A stretch of 64,000 bases of DNA from assembly GCA_016710635.1 (NCBI GenBank), contig JADJVL010000001.1, positions 124,001-188,000 on the forward strand. The letters are read 5' to 3'. The first letter of the stretch is position 1. Each line of letters starts with the position of its first letter. The stretch is from Holophagaceae bacterium (lineage in GTDB: Bacteria > Acidobacteriota > Holophagae > Holophagales > Holophagaceae). The position numbers and the translations under genes were made by a program. Below, piece by piece: positions 34,800-43,841 of this stretch. The notes below the pieces were generated by a model that worked only from the letters and a program-made list of their open reading frames with translations, searched no databases and was not told the origin of the DNA.

Positions 34800-35307
34800 G
34801 CTGACCCACCTCGACCCGGAAGGCCGCCCCCGCATGGTGGACATCTCCGGAAAAGCCCCGACGCAGCGCCGGGCCGTGGCCGCGGGCTACCTGGAAGTCC
34901 CACGGGACATGGCCTGGGCCCTCGAAGCTGCGGGGCAGCCCACCCGGAAGGGCGATCCCTGGTCCGTGGCCCGCATCGGCGCCGTGAACGGCGCCAAGCG
35001 GGCTGCCGACATCATCCCCCTGGCCCATCCGCTGCTCCTCGAGGCCGTTTCCGTGGACCATGCCTGGGACGGGTCCCGCTGCCGGGCCTGGATCCGGGCG
35101 GAGGTGCGGGTCACCGGCCGGACCGGCGTGGAGATGGAGGCGATGGCCGCGGTCACCGGCGGTCTGCTCACCCTCTACGACATGTTGAAGGCGCTCGGCC
35201 ACGGCATGACCCTTGGTCCGGTACGCCTTCTGCTCAAGGAAGGAGGGCGTCGGGGAACCGTCTCCCTCCCGTGGGACGATCTGCCCCCTGAGTTCCTTGC
35301 ACCCTAA
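34792..35307 (+). CDS. moaC: Cyclic pyranopterin monophosphate synthase MoaC
   Basis: 171 aa. Second step of molybdenum cofactor synthesis. RMVDISGKAPTQRRAVAAG, then NGAKRAADIIPLAHPLLLE and TGVEMEAMAAVTGGLLTLYD with KA following, contain the conserved Lys/Asp active-site region. The ATG at 34792 has GGAGGG 6 nt upstream and lies inside the end of the phosphatase gene. No moaA is in the window, so moaC stands apart from the rest of the pathway. Confidence 0.95.
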   Translation: MPELTHLDPEGRPRMVDISGKAPTQRRAVAAGYLEVPRDMAWALEAAGQPTRKGDPWSVARIGAVNGAKRAADIIPLAHPLLLEAVSVDHAWDGSRCRAWIRAEVRVTGRTGVEMEAMAAVTGGLLTLYDMLKALGHGMTLGPVRLLLKEGGRRGTVSLPWDDLPPEFLAP

Positions 35308-35323
35308 GTGGAAATAACCTTCA

Positions 35324-35352
35324 TTTACCAATCCTTGCCCCCGCGTTAGAAT
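35324..35352 (+). promoter_or_regulatory. Promoter of the LysM-M23 peptidase gene
   Basis: TTTACC (35324-35329), 17-bp spacer, TAGAAT (35347-35352), in a locally AT-rich patch of a GC-rich region 104 bp before the ATG. Confidence 0.6.
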
Positions 35353-35455
35353 TGAGATTCCTTCGCGTTCACGAGTGCTGTTCGCGCCAACCCGTGGTCC
35401 TGGGAAACCAGGCCCCGACACCTGGCCAACCAGGTCCGTCCGCCCCGGGAGTTCC

Positions 35456-36472
35456 ATGCGACATGCCGTCCTGACCTTCATGATTGCCGCATTGGGGACC
35501 TCGGCCCTGGGCGCCAAACCTCGTCATCGCCAGCACCCGAAGGCATCCCCCCATCGCTCGGCGAAGCCCGCCCGGAAGGCCGCCCAGCCGGCCACTGCCT
35601 ATCAGGTCCAGAAGGGCGACACCGCCGCGGCCATCGCCCGGCGCCACGGCCTGGGCCTGGGCGAGTTGATGGACCTGAACCCCGGGGTGAATCTGGCCAG
35701 GCTCTCCCTGGGCCAATCCCTGGTCGTCGGCCACGCGAAAACCACGGAGGTCCTCGCCGCCTTGCCGGAAACGCCAAGCCTTGCGGTCTTCCAGAACTTC
35801 GACCTGCTTCCGGAACTCCCCAACCAGTCTATTCCCCAGACCCTCGGGCCCCAGTCCCGACTGGACCAGGCCCTGAAGGCCTCCCCGGCCGCCATGGCCG
35901 GCCTTACCCAGCCCGTCCTGGCCGAAGGCGCGGACGCACCCAAGCCGGCCGCCTTTGAGCCGGCGGATCCCTCCCATCTCGACCTGCTGTGGCCCGTCGA
36001 GACCCGAAGCATCAGCTCCGCCTGGGGCCCCCGGATGCGCACGAAGGTCGTCCGCGTGAAGGCCAAGGCCAAGAAGAGCAGCAAGCGCCGCGTGCGCTAC
36101 CGGGGCCGGCATCGCGGTCTGGACCTCACGGCGCCCATCGGCACGGATGTGTATGCGGCCCTCGACGGCCAGGTGGTTGCCGTCGGCCGGCATCGCCAGT
36201 ACGGCAACTTCGTCACCGTGGACCACGGCAACGGCGTGATCACCCTCTACGCCCATCACAAGGCCAATTTCGTCCAGAACGGCGACATCGTCCGCCGGGG
36301 ACAGAAGATCGCCGAGGTCGGGCGCACGGGCAACGCCACCGGCCCGCACCTGCATTTCGAGCTCCGGCTGTCCGGCGAACACCAGAACCCGCTGCCCTTC
36401 CTCAATGACGCCGAGGAGATCCCGGCCGAGCTCGTGGCCCAGAACGCGCTGGTGGGCGAGTCCCACAAGTAG
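35456..36472 (+). CDS. LysM-domain M23 family metallopeptidase
   Basis: 338 aa. Signal peptide MRHAVLTFMIAALGTSALG, basic linker, LysM peptidoglycan-binding domain (about 49-93: YQVQKGDTAAAIARRHGLGL), spacer, then an M23 domain with HRGLDLTAPIGTDVYAALDG (metal His/Asp) and ATGPHLHFELRLSG (HxH). A Lys/Arg-rich insert (VRVKAKAKKSSKRRVRYRGR) sits just before the active-site His. It is either a cell-wall endopeptidase or, as in NlpD, an amidase activator; both catalytic motifs are intact, favouring activity. Start at 35456 has GGGAG upstream. Confidence 0.92.
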   Translation: MRHAVLTFMIAALGTSALGAKPRHRQHPKASPHRSAKPARKAAQPATAYQVQKGDTAAAIARRHGLGLGELMDLNPGVNLARLSLGQSLVVGHAKTTEVLAALPETPSLAVFQNFDLLPELPNQSIPQTLGPQSRLDQALKASPAAMAGLTQPVLAEGADAPKPAAFEPADPSHLDLLWPVETRSISSAWGPRMRTKVVRVKAKAKKSSKRRVRYRGRHRGLDLTAPIGTDVYAALDGQVVAVGRHRQYGNFVTVDHGNGVITLYAHHKANFVQNGDIVRRGQKIAEVGRTGNATGPHLHFELRLSGEHQNPLPFLNDAEEIPAELVAQNALVGESHK

Positions 36473-36604
36473 GTTTCGGGGCTCTCAAGCCCGAATCGAA
36501 CCTCTTGGCTTCCGGACGCACCGGAGGCTGGGCTTCGCCAATCCAGCGAGGATGCGGGGCGTGCCCGTGGTAGCCTGACAATTCTTGTGTTTTCGAGGTT
36601 CTGA

Positions 36605-38449
36605 ATGGCGTGGATCACCCCTCTGAGGCGCATTGCCGCCGCCCTTGCCTCGGCTGTCGCCCTGCTCGCTCTCGCCGGATGCGGTGGCAGCAATTCGGAT
36701 GGCGGGGGGTCTACCACTCCGGGAACCATCACGGTGACCGTGAAGGTGAACTACACCCGGATCCCCCTTCTGACCGACGCCAACGGGGTCCCCACCGGCC
36801 TTGAGACCAACGCCGCCAACTTCAAGAGTCTGCCTTCCCGGGGCGTCCGCGTGCGGCTCTGGGAAGGCCGGGACGAAGTGAATCCCGATGGCTCCAAGAC
36901 CCGCGTCTGGATCAATACGCAGAGCGGCAGCACCGATTCCACCGGCAGCATCGAGTTCAGCGGGGCTTCCAAGGACACGGATGCCTTCGTCGAAGTACTC
37001 AGCTACTTCCCAGTCGTCGGCACTGGGGACATCAGGATCGTCGGGGATCCCGCTGGCATCGACAGTTCCCTTCCCATCGGGGAGCGCCCGCTTTATGCCC
37101 TGCGGAAGGGTCTGGACGGCGCCTCTCCGGCCGGCAACCCGGTTCCTGGAGCCAAATCCGCCGTGAACACCACGGTCACGTTCAACGTCGGGACCGAGGA
37201 CAAGTGGTGGCTGACCCTCACCAGCTTCAACCAGATCGCGAATGCAGTGCAGGAAGTGAATGGCTCCGGCAGCCGGATCCTGGCCATCCTCGATTCAATT
37301 TACACACTCAATTCGAGCGGCGGGTTCGGTGCAAGCCCTGGAGCGCTGCTCGACCTCCATTATCGTATGGGCGTCTCACACCCCCGTGGCTCCTTCATTG
37401 AGTACGACCGCACCCGCTACCCTGGGGCCTTCGATAGTGCCTCACAAAGCTTCCACTACTTTGGGACGATCAAAGGGGGGACCGCCGATGATGATGCCTA
37501 CGACGAGGGCGTGCTGTTCCCCATGCTCATCCGGAACGGGCTCTGGTCCCTTGGTTTTGCCTCGCAGCGCATCACCGCCAAGGCCCTTCCTGACCTCATG
37601 CCCGACAACGCCTTGGTGGAAGCCCTTCCCTTCGCCCAGGCCGCCAACCTGCTGAAATCGCCCTACCTTGCAGACACCTACGCCGGGGGTTCCCACAATA
37701 CGGATATCCGGACGCTTGGCTCGGTCCTCAGCGGCCCGCGCGCTGCCCCCGCCATCGTGGGTTTCGCCTGGGACATGATTCTGAAGGCCAACGCCCTGCC
37801 CAACCCGGGAGTTGCCACGGATTGGGCCAAGATCAATCCGGCAGCCACGACAAGATTCTTCCTTACCACCATTCCAGCGGATCTTGCCGACCGCCCGAAT
37901 GTCTTCGTCCAGATCGCCCGGTTGAAGGAGGCCAAAAGCGCCACGGAGCCTGTGGACCTCGCCGCCATCTTCACGGATTCCGTGATCACCGCAATGGCGG
38001 CGCCCTACAACATCACGTGGCCCCGGCCCACCACCGGCATTGACGCGACCGCCATCACCGATTGGGGCAAGGATCCGAACTCCCTGGCGACGCCTCTTCC
38101 TGCGAAGGTCCTTTCGATGTCAAAGGCGGTCGCGGTGGATGGGAGCTACCCGAACTCGAGTTCCGGCGAGGCTTTCTACGCAAAACTTTCTCTGAGCAAG
38201 GACACGGCCTACGATCTGCATGTCACCACTACGCCAGCGGTCCTGCCCGCCGGGACCAAGCTTGAAGTCCATTTCTATTCTCCCAGCGGCACTTGGGAAT
38301 TCACGGGCACGGCGACCCCGAGTTCGCGGATCGTGCTCAGAGGGAACAAGGACACGGCCCTGAACTACCTCGTCCGGGTCGGCCTTCAGAGCCCGGACAC
38401 CCTGGCGCCGGACATCACCGCCACCGTTTCGCTGGACCTCGCCAACTAG
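36605..38449 (+). CDS. Large unrecognised lipoprotein, 614 aa
   Basis: Signal peptide with lipobox LALAGC (Cys26), then a Gly/Ser linker and a beta-rich N-terminal domain (TITVTVKVNYTRIPL; RGVRVRLWEGRDE; WINTQSGSTDSTGSIEFSG) that looks like a carboxypeptidase-regulatory/Ig-like module. The middle (200-500) contains helical and loop regions typical of a metallopeptidase-like body but no HExxH is visible; YDEGVLFPMLIRNGLWSLGF and DRPNVFVQIARLKEA are notable. The C-terminal about 110 residues (AKLSLSKDTAYDLHVTTTPA ... FTGTATPSSRIVLRGN) resemble a pre-peptidase or Ig-like beta domain. Base composition is less GC-skewed than the neighbours. Function not assigned. Confidence 0.72.
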   Translation: MAWITPLRRIAAALASAVALLALAGCGGSNSDGGGSTTPGTITVTVKVNYTRIPLLTDANGVPTGLETNAANFKSLPSRGVRVRLWEGRDEVNPDGSKTRVWINTQSGSTDSTGSIEFSGASKDTDAFVEVLSYFPVVGTGDIRIVGDPAGIDSSLPIGERPLYALRKGLDGASPAGNPVPGAKSAVNTTVTFNVGTEDKWWLTLTSFNQIANAVQEVNGSGSRILAILDSIYTLNSSGGFGASPGALLDLHYRMGVSHPRGSFIEYDRTRYPGAFDSASQSFHYFGTIKGGTADDDAYDEGVLFPMLIRNGLWSLGFASQRITAKALPDLMPDNALVEALPFAQAANLLKSPYLADTYAGGSHNTDIRTLGSVLSGPRAAPAIVGFAWDMILKANALPNPGVATDWAKINPAATTRFFLTTIPADLADRPNVFVQIARLKEAKSATEPVDLAAIFTDSVITAMAAPYNITWPRPTTGIDATAITDWGKDPNSLATPLPAKVLSMSKAVAVDGSYPNSSSGEAFYAKLSLSKDTAYDLHVTTTPAVLPAGTKLEVHFYSPSGTWEFTGTATPSSRIVLRGNKDTALNYLVRVGLQSPDTLAPDITATVSLDLAN

Positions 38450-38461
38450 TCCGGAGCGTGC

Positions 38462-39277
38462 ATGAATCTGGAATCCGCCCTGTCGGCCCTGAAGGGACGC
38501 GCACCGTTCGCCCCGGAACTCGCCATCGTCCTGGGCTCCGGCCTGGGCGCATTGGCTGAAGGCCCCGAAGCCCGCGTCGGCGTCCAGATCCCGTTCACGG
38601 ACCTGCCCGGCTTTCCGGCGCAGGGCGTGGCGGGACATTCCGGCAAGCTGATCTTCTGCGAGATGGAAGGTCGGCGTCTGGTCCTGCAGGCGGGCCGTTT
38701 CCACTTCTACGAAGGGCATTCCCTGTCCGTGGTGACGGCCTCCATGCGGCTTTTCAAGCGGCTCGGCGCCCAGGCGGTGCTCCACACGAACGCCGCCGGA
38801 GCGATCAACTACCGGTTCAAGGTGGGCGAGCTGATGGTCATCGCCGACCACCTCAACTTCACCGGGGCGAACCCCCTCATCGGCCCCAACGTGCCCCCGG
38901 GGCCCCGGTTCAGCGACATGACCCAGGCCTACGACAAGGACCTGCGCGAGCAGCTCCACGCCGCGGCGGCGGCCTGCGGCCAGCGGCTCCAGGAGGGCGT
39001 GTACGTCGCCGTGTCCGGCCCCTGCTATGAGACGCCTGCCGAAATCCGCGCCTTCCGCGCTCTGGGCGCCGACGCCGTGGGCATGAGCACCGTGCCGGAG
39101 GTGATCGTCGCGCGCCAGGAAGGGCTGAAGGCCGCGGGCATCTCCTGCCTCTGCAACATGGGCGCGGGCATGCTGCCGCAGCCCCTCACCCACGAGGAAG
39201 TGCTGGAGGCCGGCGCCGCGGCGGCCAAGGACTTCGAAGCCCTGGTGCGCCGCTTCGTCCGGGACCTGAAGGCCTGA
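38462..39277 (+). CDS. punA: Purine nucleoside phosphorylase
   Basis: 271 aa, trimeric PNP type. Cleaves purine nucleosides with phosphate for salvage. VLGSGLG near the N-terminus binds phosphate, followed by GVAGHSGKL, AGRFHFYEGHS, TNAAGAIN, ADHLNFTGANPLIGPN, VSGPCYETPAEIRAFRALGA with GMSTVPEVIVA, and CLCNMGAGM. The Asn in TNAAG and the Glu in YETPAE fit the base and ribose site. Starts 12 bp after the lipoprotein stop and is followed by a GTG-start membrane gene 10 bp on. Confidence 0.95.
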   Translation: MNLESALSALKGRAPFAPELAIVLGSGLGALAEGPEARVGVQIPFTDLPGFPAQGVAGHSGKLIFCEMEGRRLVLQAGRFHFYEGHSLSVVTASMRLFKRLGAQAVLHTNAAGAINYRFKVGELMVIADHLNFTGANPLIGPNVPPGPRFSDMTQAYDKDLREQLHAAAAACGQRLQEGVYVAVSGPCYETPAEIRAFRALGADAVGMSTVPEVIVARQEGLKAAGISCLCNMGAGMLPQPLTHEEVLEAGAAAAKDFEALVRRFVRDLKA

Positions 39278-39287
39278 GGCGTCCACG

Positions 39288-39779
39288 GTGCCCTGGACCG
39301 TCTCGCTCGGGTGGATCCTCGGCGGCCTGCTGCTGCTGATCGGATTCCTGGGTGCCTGGCTCCCGGTGCTGCCGGGGCTTCCGGTCATGGTGCTCGGCGC
39401 TCTGGCGGTGAAGCTGCTGGTGCCCGGTGCCCTCTCCTGGTGGACCATCGCCGTCTTCGCCGTGACCGCCCTGGTCGCCCTGGGCCTGGACGCGCTGGCC
39501 ACGGCCTTCACCAGCCGGCTCGCGGGCGCCTCCCGCAAAGGCATCGCCGGTGCGCTGGTGGGTGGCTTCCTCGGCCTGTTCTTCGGCCTGCCCGGCATCC
39601 TCTTCGGACCCTTCCTCGGCGCCGTGGTGGCTGAACTCGCCTTCGCGCGCCGTCCGGTCGCCGAAGCCTTGAAAGCCGGCCTCGGCGCCGCGGTGGGCTT
39701 TCTCGCCGGGACCATCGGCAAGGGCCTGCTGGGCCTCTTCCTGCTGGTCTGGTTCTTCGCCGACGCCTTCGTCTTCTAG
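39288..39779 (+). CDS. DUF456-family membrane protein
   Basis: 163 aa, GTG start. Hydrophobic hairpins ILGGLLLLIGFLGAWLPVLP (Pro-rich turn typical of DUF456), MVLGALAVKLLVPG, then GIAGALVGGFLGLFFGLPGI with Gly-zipper repeats, and a closing segment GLLGLFLLVWFFADAF. The family is widespread and its function unknown. Its stop overlaps the convergent DUF3810 gene by 4 bp. Confidence 0.78.
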   Translation: MPWTVSLGWILGGLLLLIGFLGAWLPVLPGLPVMVLGALAVKLLVPGALSWWTIAVFAVTALVALGLDALATAFTSRLAGASRKGIAGALVGGFLGLFFGLPGILFGPFLGAVVAELAFARRPVAEALKAGLGAAVGFLAGTIGKGLLGLFLLVWFFADAFVF

Positions 39780-40879
39780 CGCAGCGCCGCCGGCAGGGAG
39801 CCTGCCAGGCGCAGCCGGCGCTCCGCGATGAGCAGATCCACGACCCGGCCGTAGCTCTTCAGTCCCTCTTTTTGTCCCTGGGATTTCAGGTAGCCATCGT
39901 AGACCCGGGCCTGGACCCGGCTGAACCCGGATCTGCGGCGGTGGGCCCACGCGGACTCCGCCCGGTAGTCCTCCCGGACCACCGGGTCCAGCCCCTGGAC
40001 CAGCGCGGCCGCGCTCTCGGGATCCACCCGGGCCAGCTGCGCGAGGGATTCCGCCAGGGCGAAGCGGAGGGCCGAGTAGCGGAAGCTGGCGTCGGGATGG
40101 ATGCGGGCAGCGGCATACCCCACGAAATTGGCCTCGTCCTCCCGGGCGATGCCCCGCTGGTGGGCCATCTCGTGGCAAAGGGTGAAGGGGACCGCCGGCG
40201 CGGGCGTGTCCCGGTTGATGAGGCCTTCGTGGGTCCACGGAATGACCATGCCGTAGGTCAGCGACCAGGACATGGGAGCGCTCAGCAGGGCCGGCTTCAC
40301 CGGCGTCGTGGCCACGTCCCGGACCGCGGGCGCAAGGCCCGCCCCCAGACGGCGATACCCCTCCGCGGCCTGCGCGGCCACCCTCGGCAGGTCGGCATCG
40401 AGGACCGCCTGGTCCCGCCCTGCGTTGACCTGAGGCACGAGCTCCGCGCACAGCCCCCGCAGTTCCTCCACCCGCGGCGCTGCCACCGGCCATCGGAGCA
40501 GTTCCGCCAGGGGCGGACGGCGGTAGTTGAGCCCCCAAGCCAGGACGAAGGCGGCGTAGAGTCCCGATACACCCGCCGCCGCCCACTGGGCGCCGCGCCA
40601 GCAGCTGCGCAGGCCCTCGCGCCGGGACCGGGCCATCCGCAGCCCGGCCAGCCCAAGGCCCGCCAGGCCGCCGGCCAGCACGGCCAGGAGGAGGAGCTCG
40701 CCCCAGGCCAGCGGGATCAGCGCTCCGAACCCCGCGAGGACGCGGCCCAGGGCCGGGTAGAACGCCTCCGCGTAGAGTCGCTCCACAACGCCAGGCCAGA
40801 ACCCGGCGGACCAGAATACGAGGGCCGCCAGCGGACCGCTGCCCAGTAGCAGCACCTTCACGATCCAGGCGCGGGGCAC
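39776..40879 (-). CDS. DUF3810-family membrane metalloprotease-like protein
   Basis: 367 aa, GTG start. Three N-terminal membrane helices (LLLGSGPLAALVFWSAGFWP; GALIPLAWGELLLLAVLAGG; WAAAGVSGLYAAFVLAWGLN) precede a soluble domain with PFTLCHEMAHQRGIAREDEANF: HEMAH is an HExxH zinc site with a downstream Glu/Asp, as in DUF3810. Likely an integral membrane peptidase, but substrates are unknown. Ends against DUF456. Confidence 0.82.
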   Translation of the reverse strand: MPRAWIVKVLLLGSGPLAALVFWSAGFWPGVVERLYAEAFYPALGRVLAGFGALIPLAWGELLLLAVLAGGLAGLGLAGLRMARSRREGLRSCWRGAQWAAAGVSGLYAAFVLAWGLNYRRPPLAELLRWPVAAPRVEELRGLCAELVPQVNAGRDQAVLDADLPRVAAQAAEGYRRLGAGLAPAVRDVATTPVKPALLSAPMSWSLTYGMVIPWTHEGLINRDTPAPAVPFTLCHEMAHQRGIAREDEANFVGYAAARIHPDASFRYSALRFALAESLAQLARVDPESAAALVQGLDPVVREDYRAESAWAHRRRSGFSRVQARVYDGYLKSQGQKEGLKSYGRVVDLLIAERRLRLAGSLPAALR

Positions 40880-41013
40880 AGTCCGTCACCCATGCCGTCC
40901 AGCCCAGGATTTGCGCCGCATCAGCCCGTTCATGGTCCAAAGCTAACACTCCCGCCCTTCCAGTAAGCGCGTGCCCGCGGGGAAACCCTTCTGGAGCCGG
41001 TTCCTTGGAAAGG

Positions 41014-42480
41014 TCAGCCCACCGTCCAGGTCCCGCCGCCCTGTTCATCAGGCCCTTCGGCTTCCTCGGTCCGGCCGAGTCGGCGGGCCCGGACCACCGT
41101 CACCGTGCAGGGCGCGTGGGTGGCCACCTCGCCGGAGACGCTGCCGAGCAGGGTCCGCCGGGTGGAGCCGGCGCGGGCCCCCAGCACGATGTGATCGACC
41201 CGGTTGGCCCGCACGTAGCGGAGGATGGCCCCGGCGGTGTTGGGCTCCTCGAGGACGTGAAAGCTCACGCGCCCTTCCTCGAGCCGAAGGGGTTCAGCCC
41301 AATGGCGCAGTTCCACCAGCCGCTGCAGGACCTTGTTCCGCCCTTCCTCGTCCAGGGTCGTGTCGAGGGTGATCACGCCCTGCTTGAGCACGTTCAGGCA
41401 GGCGACCCTGCCGCCGGGCAACGCCCCCAGGATCCTGGCCACGTTCAGCCGAAGGGCTTCCGCCAGGCCCGCGTCCGTCTCCCCGAGGTCGAGGGCGACC
41501 GCCACGATGGGCGCGTCCGCCCCATGGCTGGCCACGGCCCCGCCTTCCGCCGGGCGGGCATAGTCCTCCCGGAACCGGCGCTTGAGCACGGTGGTGAAGG
41601 AATCCCGGCGCAGGCGCTCCGACCGCGCCGTCAACCGGACCTGGTCCGGATGCCGGAGTTCGAAGGCGAGCTGGGCGGCGGTGGGATAGCGCCAGGCGGG
41701 ATTCACTTCCAGGCACCGGAGGATGATCTCCTGGAGCCAGGGCGGGCAGTCCGGCCGCAGCTTCCGGGGCGGCGTGGGGTCGCGCCAGAGCCGGCGCTTC
41801 AGGCCCGAGATCCGCTGCGGATCCCCGAAGGGCCGGACCCCCGTGACGAAAAAGTACATCAGGACCCCGAGGGCAAACTGGTCGCTGCGCGGATCCCGCC
41901 GCTGCCCGAGAACCTGTTCCGGAGCCATGTACGGGGCGGTCCCGTAGGGCAGGCGGAACTGCTCCGCCATCAGGTCCGGCAGCTCGTCGTGGCGGGAGAG
42001 GCCGAAATCGATGAGCACCGCTTCCCCGGTGGGCCGGGTCAGGATGTTCGAAGGCTTCACGTCCAGGTGCACCACGTGCTGGCGATGCAGATCGTCGAGG
42101 GCAAGGGCGACGCGAGCCCCGATCCCGGCCACTTCACCAGCGGGCAGGGGCAGGTGCGGGAGGCGGGCCAGGAGGGACGGCCCCGGGACGCGCTCCATCA
42201 CGAGGCTGGGCTGCACCGCGAAATCCCCGGCGCAGACGAACTTCGGCACGTGCGGACCCGAGAGCCTCGGCAGGATCATCCGCTCCATCTCGAAGCTGAC
42301 GATGGCCGCGGGATCCGCGCCCTCCACGAGCACGGGCACCTTCATCAGGATGGGAAAACCGATGTCCGGGCGGGTGGCTTCCCAGAGGTTCGCCATCCCG
42401 CCGCCGTGGATCAGCTTCCCGATCCGGAAACCGTCCACGGAGGCGCCGGGACCGATCCGGGGCTGCTTCCGCCCGTTCAT
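41014..42480 (-). CDS. Ser/Thr protein kinase fused to a universal stress protein (UspA) domain
   Basis: 488 aa, cytoplasmic, no membrane segment. The kinase (about 18-290) has a Gly-rich loop IHGGGMANLWEAT, Lys47, HLDVKPSN (Asp140, HLD instead of HRD), IDFGLSRHD (Asp158) and APYMAPEQV. The C-terminal domain (about 330-475) begins PIVAVALDLGETDAGLAEAL and ends VDHIVLGARAGSTRRTLLGS followed by VSGEVATHAPCTVTVVR, which carries the ATP-binding G-x2-G-x9-G(S/T) pattern of UspA. A nucleotide-sensing output or input fused to a kinase is inferred. Coupled to the phosphoesterase gene by an ATGA overlap (42477-42480). Confidence 0.9.
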   Translation of the reverse strand: MNGRKQPRIGPGASVDGFRIGKLIHGGGMANLWEATRPDIGFPILMKVPVLVEGADPAAIVSFEMERMILPRLSGPHVPKFVCAGDFAVQPSLVMERVPGPSLLARLPHLPLPAGEVAGIGARVALALDDLHRQHVVHLDVKPSNILTRPTGEAVLIDFGLSRHDELPDLMAEQFRLPYGTAPYMAPEQVLGQRRDPRSDQFALGVLMYFFVTGVRPFGDPQRISGLKRRLWRDPTPPRKLRPDCPPWLQEIILRCLEVNPAWRYPTAAQLAFELRHPDQVRLTARSERLRRDSFTTVLKRRFREDYARPAEGGAVASHGADAPIVAVALDLGETDAGLAEALRLNVARILGALPGGRVACLNVLKQGVITLDTTLDEEGRNKVLQRLVELRHWAEPLRLEEGRVSFHVLEEPNTAGAILRYVRANRVDHIVLGARAGSTRRTLLGSVSGEVATHAPCTVTVVRARRLGRTEEAEGPDEQGGGTWTVG

Positions 42481-43217
42481 CGTCCCCGTCCCAGCCGCAC
42501 CGCGAGGGCTTCCGGCAGCCCCGCCGCGCGGATCTTGGCGGCGGCGGCCTGCACATCATAGGGCACGCGGAAGTAGGTGAGCTCGCCCAGGCCCGCGTCC
42601 AGCAGCGCATAGGAAGCTGCGGATTCGCCGTCCCGGGGCTGGCCCACCGCGCCCAGGACCGCCAGCCAGCGGCGGTGGCGCAACAGGGGGATCGGCGAGC
42701 CGGTCACCGGCTTGAACGTCACCGTCTGGCCGGTCGCGGTGATCCCGTACAGGGCCGGCACATGGACGTGTCCGCAGAAGACCGCCTGGGCGCCGCAATC
42801 ACGGAGGGCGCGCCCCGCCGCTTCGGGGCCGTCCAGATAGGCCCATCGCCGTCCCGCCGCGACGTTCGCGTGGACGTACAGGCGCTCCTCCTCCTCCACG
42901 CCCATGGGCAGGCCCTGAAGGAAGCGGCGGGCGGCAGGCCCAAGCTGGCCCCGGGTCCAGGACATGACGACCTCCGCATCCGAGGCGAGTTCCTCCCGCA
43001 GGTCCGCGACGGCCCGGTCGTGGTTGCCGAGGACGGCCCGGGCTCCGCCCTCCACAAGTTCCATCACCCTGTCCATGGTCCAGGCCGGATCCGCCCCATA
43101 GCCCACATAGTCGCCGAGCAGGACGACTTGGTCGCAGCCCCGCTTGCGCGCGTCCCGGAGGCAGGCCTCGAAGGCCTCCCGGTTCCCATGGATGTCCGCC
43201 ATCAGGGCAATGCGCAT
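42477..43217 (-). CDS. Calcineurin-like metallophosphoesterase (YfcE/DeoR-region type)
   Basis: 246 aa. All metal motifs are present: ADIHGN (D-x-H), GDYVGYGADP, GNHD, YVHAN and GHVH (GxH). Resembles bacterial phosphodiesterases/diadenosine-type phosphatases. Being translationally coupled to the kinase-Usp gene, it might dephosphorylate kinase targets or hydrolyse a nucleotide; that is inference. Start 43217 (MRIALMADIHGN) has no strong ribosome-binding site, and a longer frame to 43373 has no family similarity. Confidence 0.88.
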   Translation of the reverse strand: MRIALMADIHGNREAFEACLRDARKRGCDQVVLLGDYVGYGADPAWTMDRVMELVEGGARAVLGNHDRAVADLREELASDAEVVMSWTRGQLGPAARRFLQGLPMGVEEEERLYVHANVAAGRRWAYLDGPEAAGRALRDCGAQAVFCGHVHVPALYGITATGQTVTFKPVTGSPIPLLRHRRWLAVLGAVGQPRDGESAASYALLDAGLGELTYFRVPYDVQAAAAKIRAAGLPEALAVRLGRGR

Positions 43218-43841
43218 CGAATGTTTCCGAACCTCAGCTCTGGCGAAAGCGCCGCAGGCCATCTTAGGGGAGTCGGGAATCCCCGCGGATCCCTTCGGTC
43301 CCGCCGCCACCTCCTTCCTGGCGTGCACGGGCAGAAGACTCGCGGCCTGCGACACCGATGTGATACCCGTCACCCTGCCTCTTAATGCCTAGCCCTGGCC
43401 AGCCGGAGGTTGCCTCCGCGCTCCCGGACCGCGGGGCGTGGAAGGAACTCCGGAAGCCCGCGGGAACCGGGTTTCTTGACCATCGATCCCCGAGGGATAC
43501 ATTCCGGAAGATCCGTCTCAGCGCCCTTTCGAGCCGCCCATGCCCACCCAGCACCCTCACGATCCAAAGCGGCAAGGCCTATGGACGGGGTCTCGTCGCA
43601 CGGTGGCGGCCTCCCGGGCCGCGCTCCGCGGCCGGTCTGCCACGGGAGAAGGAGTGCCCTCGGTCACAGGCAAGATCGCCATCCTTGATCACACCCAGTT
43701 CATCGACGCAGACAGCCGGACCTCCCGCGGGATCACAGCAGGAAGGACCGCGGCGCATCCACCGCCAACATTCGAGCGCGCGCGGAACACCCCTTGAGAA
43801 GGTCGGATCAACGCCAGTAGCACGCTGAGGAGGCGTCACCC
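43218..43841. other. 624-bp region without a recognisable gene
   Basis: Several short frames exist but none shows a domain, ribosome-binding site or consistent codon bias. The plus strand carries a good promoter at 43476-43503, leaving about 335 nt of leader before the transporter ATG. Stems can be drawn, for instance GGCCGCGCTCCGCGGCC around 43614-43634, but no known riboswitch was recognised. Confidence 0.5.
43476..43503 (+). promoter_or_regulatory. Candidate promoter upstream of the MHS transporter
   Basis: TTGACC (43476-43481), 16-bp spacer, TACATT (43498-43503). Best sigma70-like match in the 624-bp gap. Confidence 0.55.

Noticed and set aside
43540..43797. 85-codon frame in the gap before the transporter
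   Set aside because: No ribosome-binding site, no domain, poor codon bias; more likely leader sequence.
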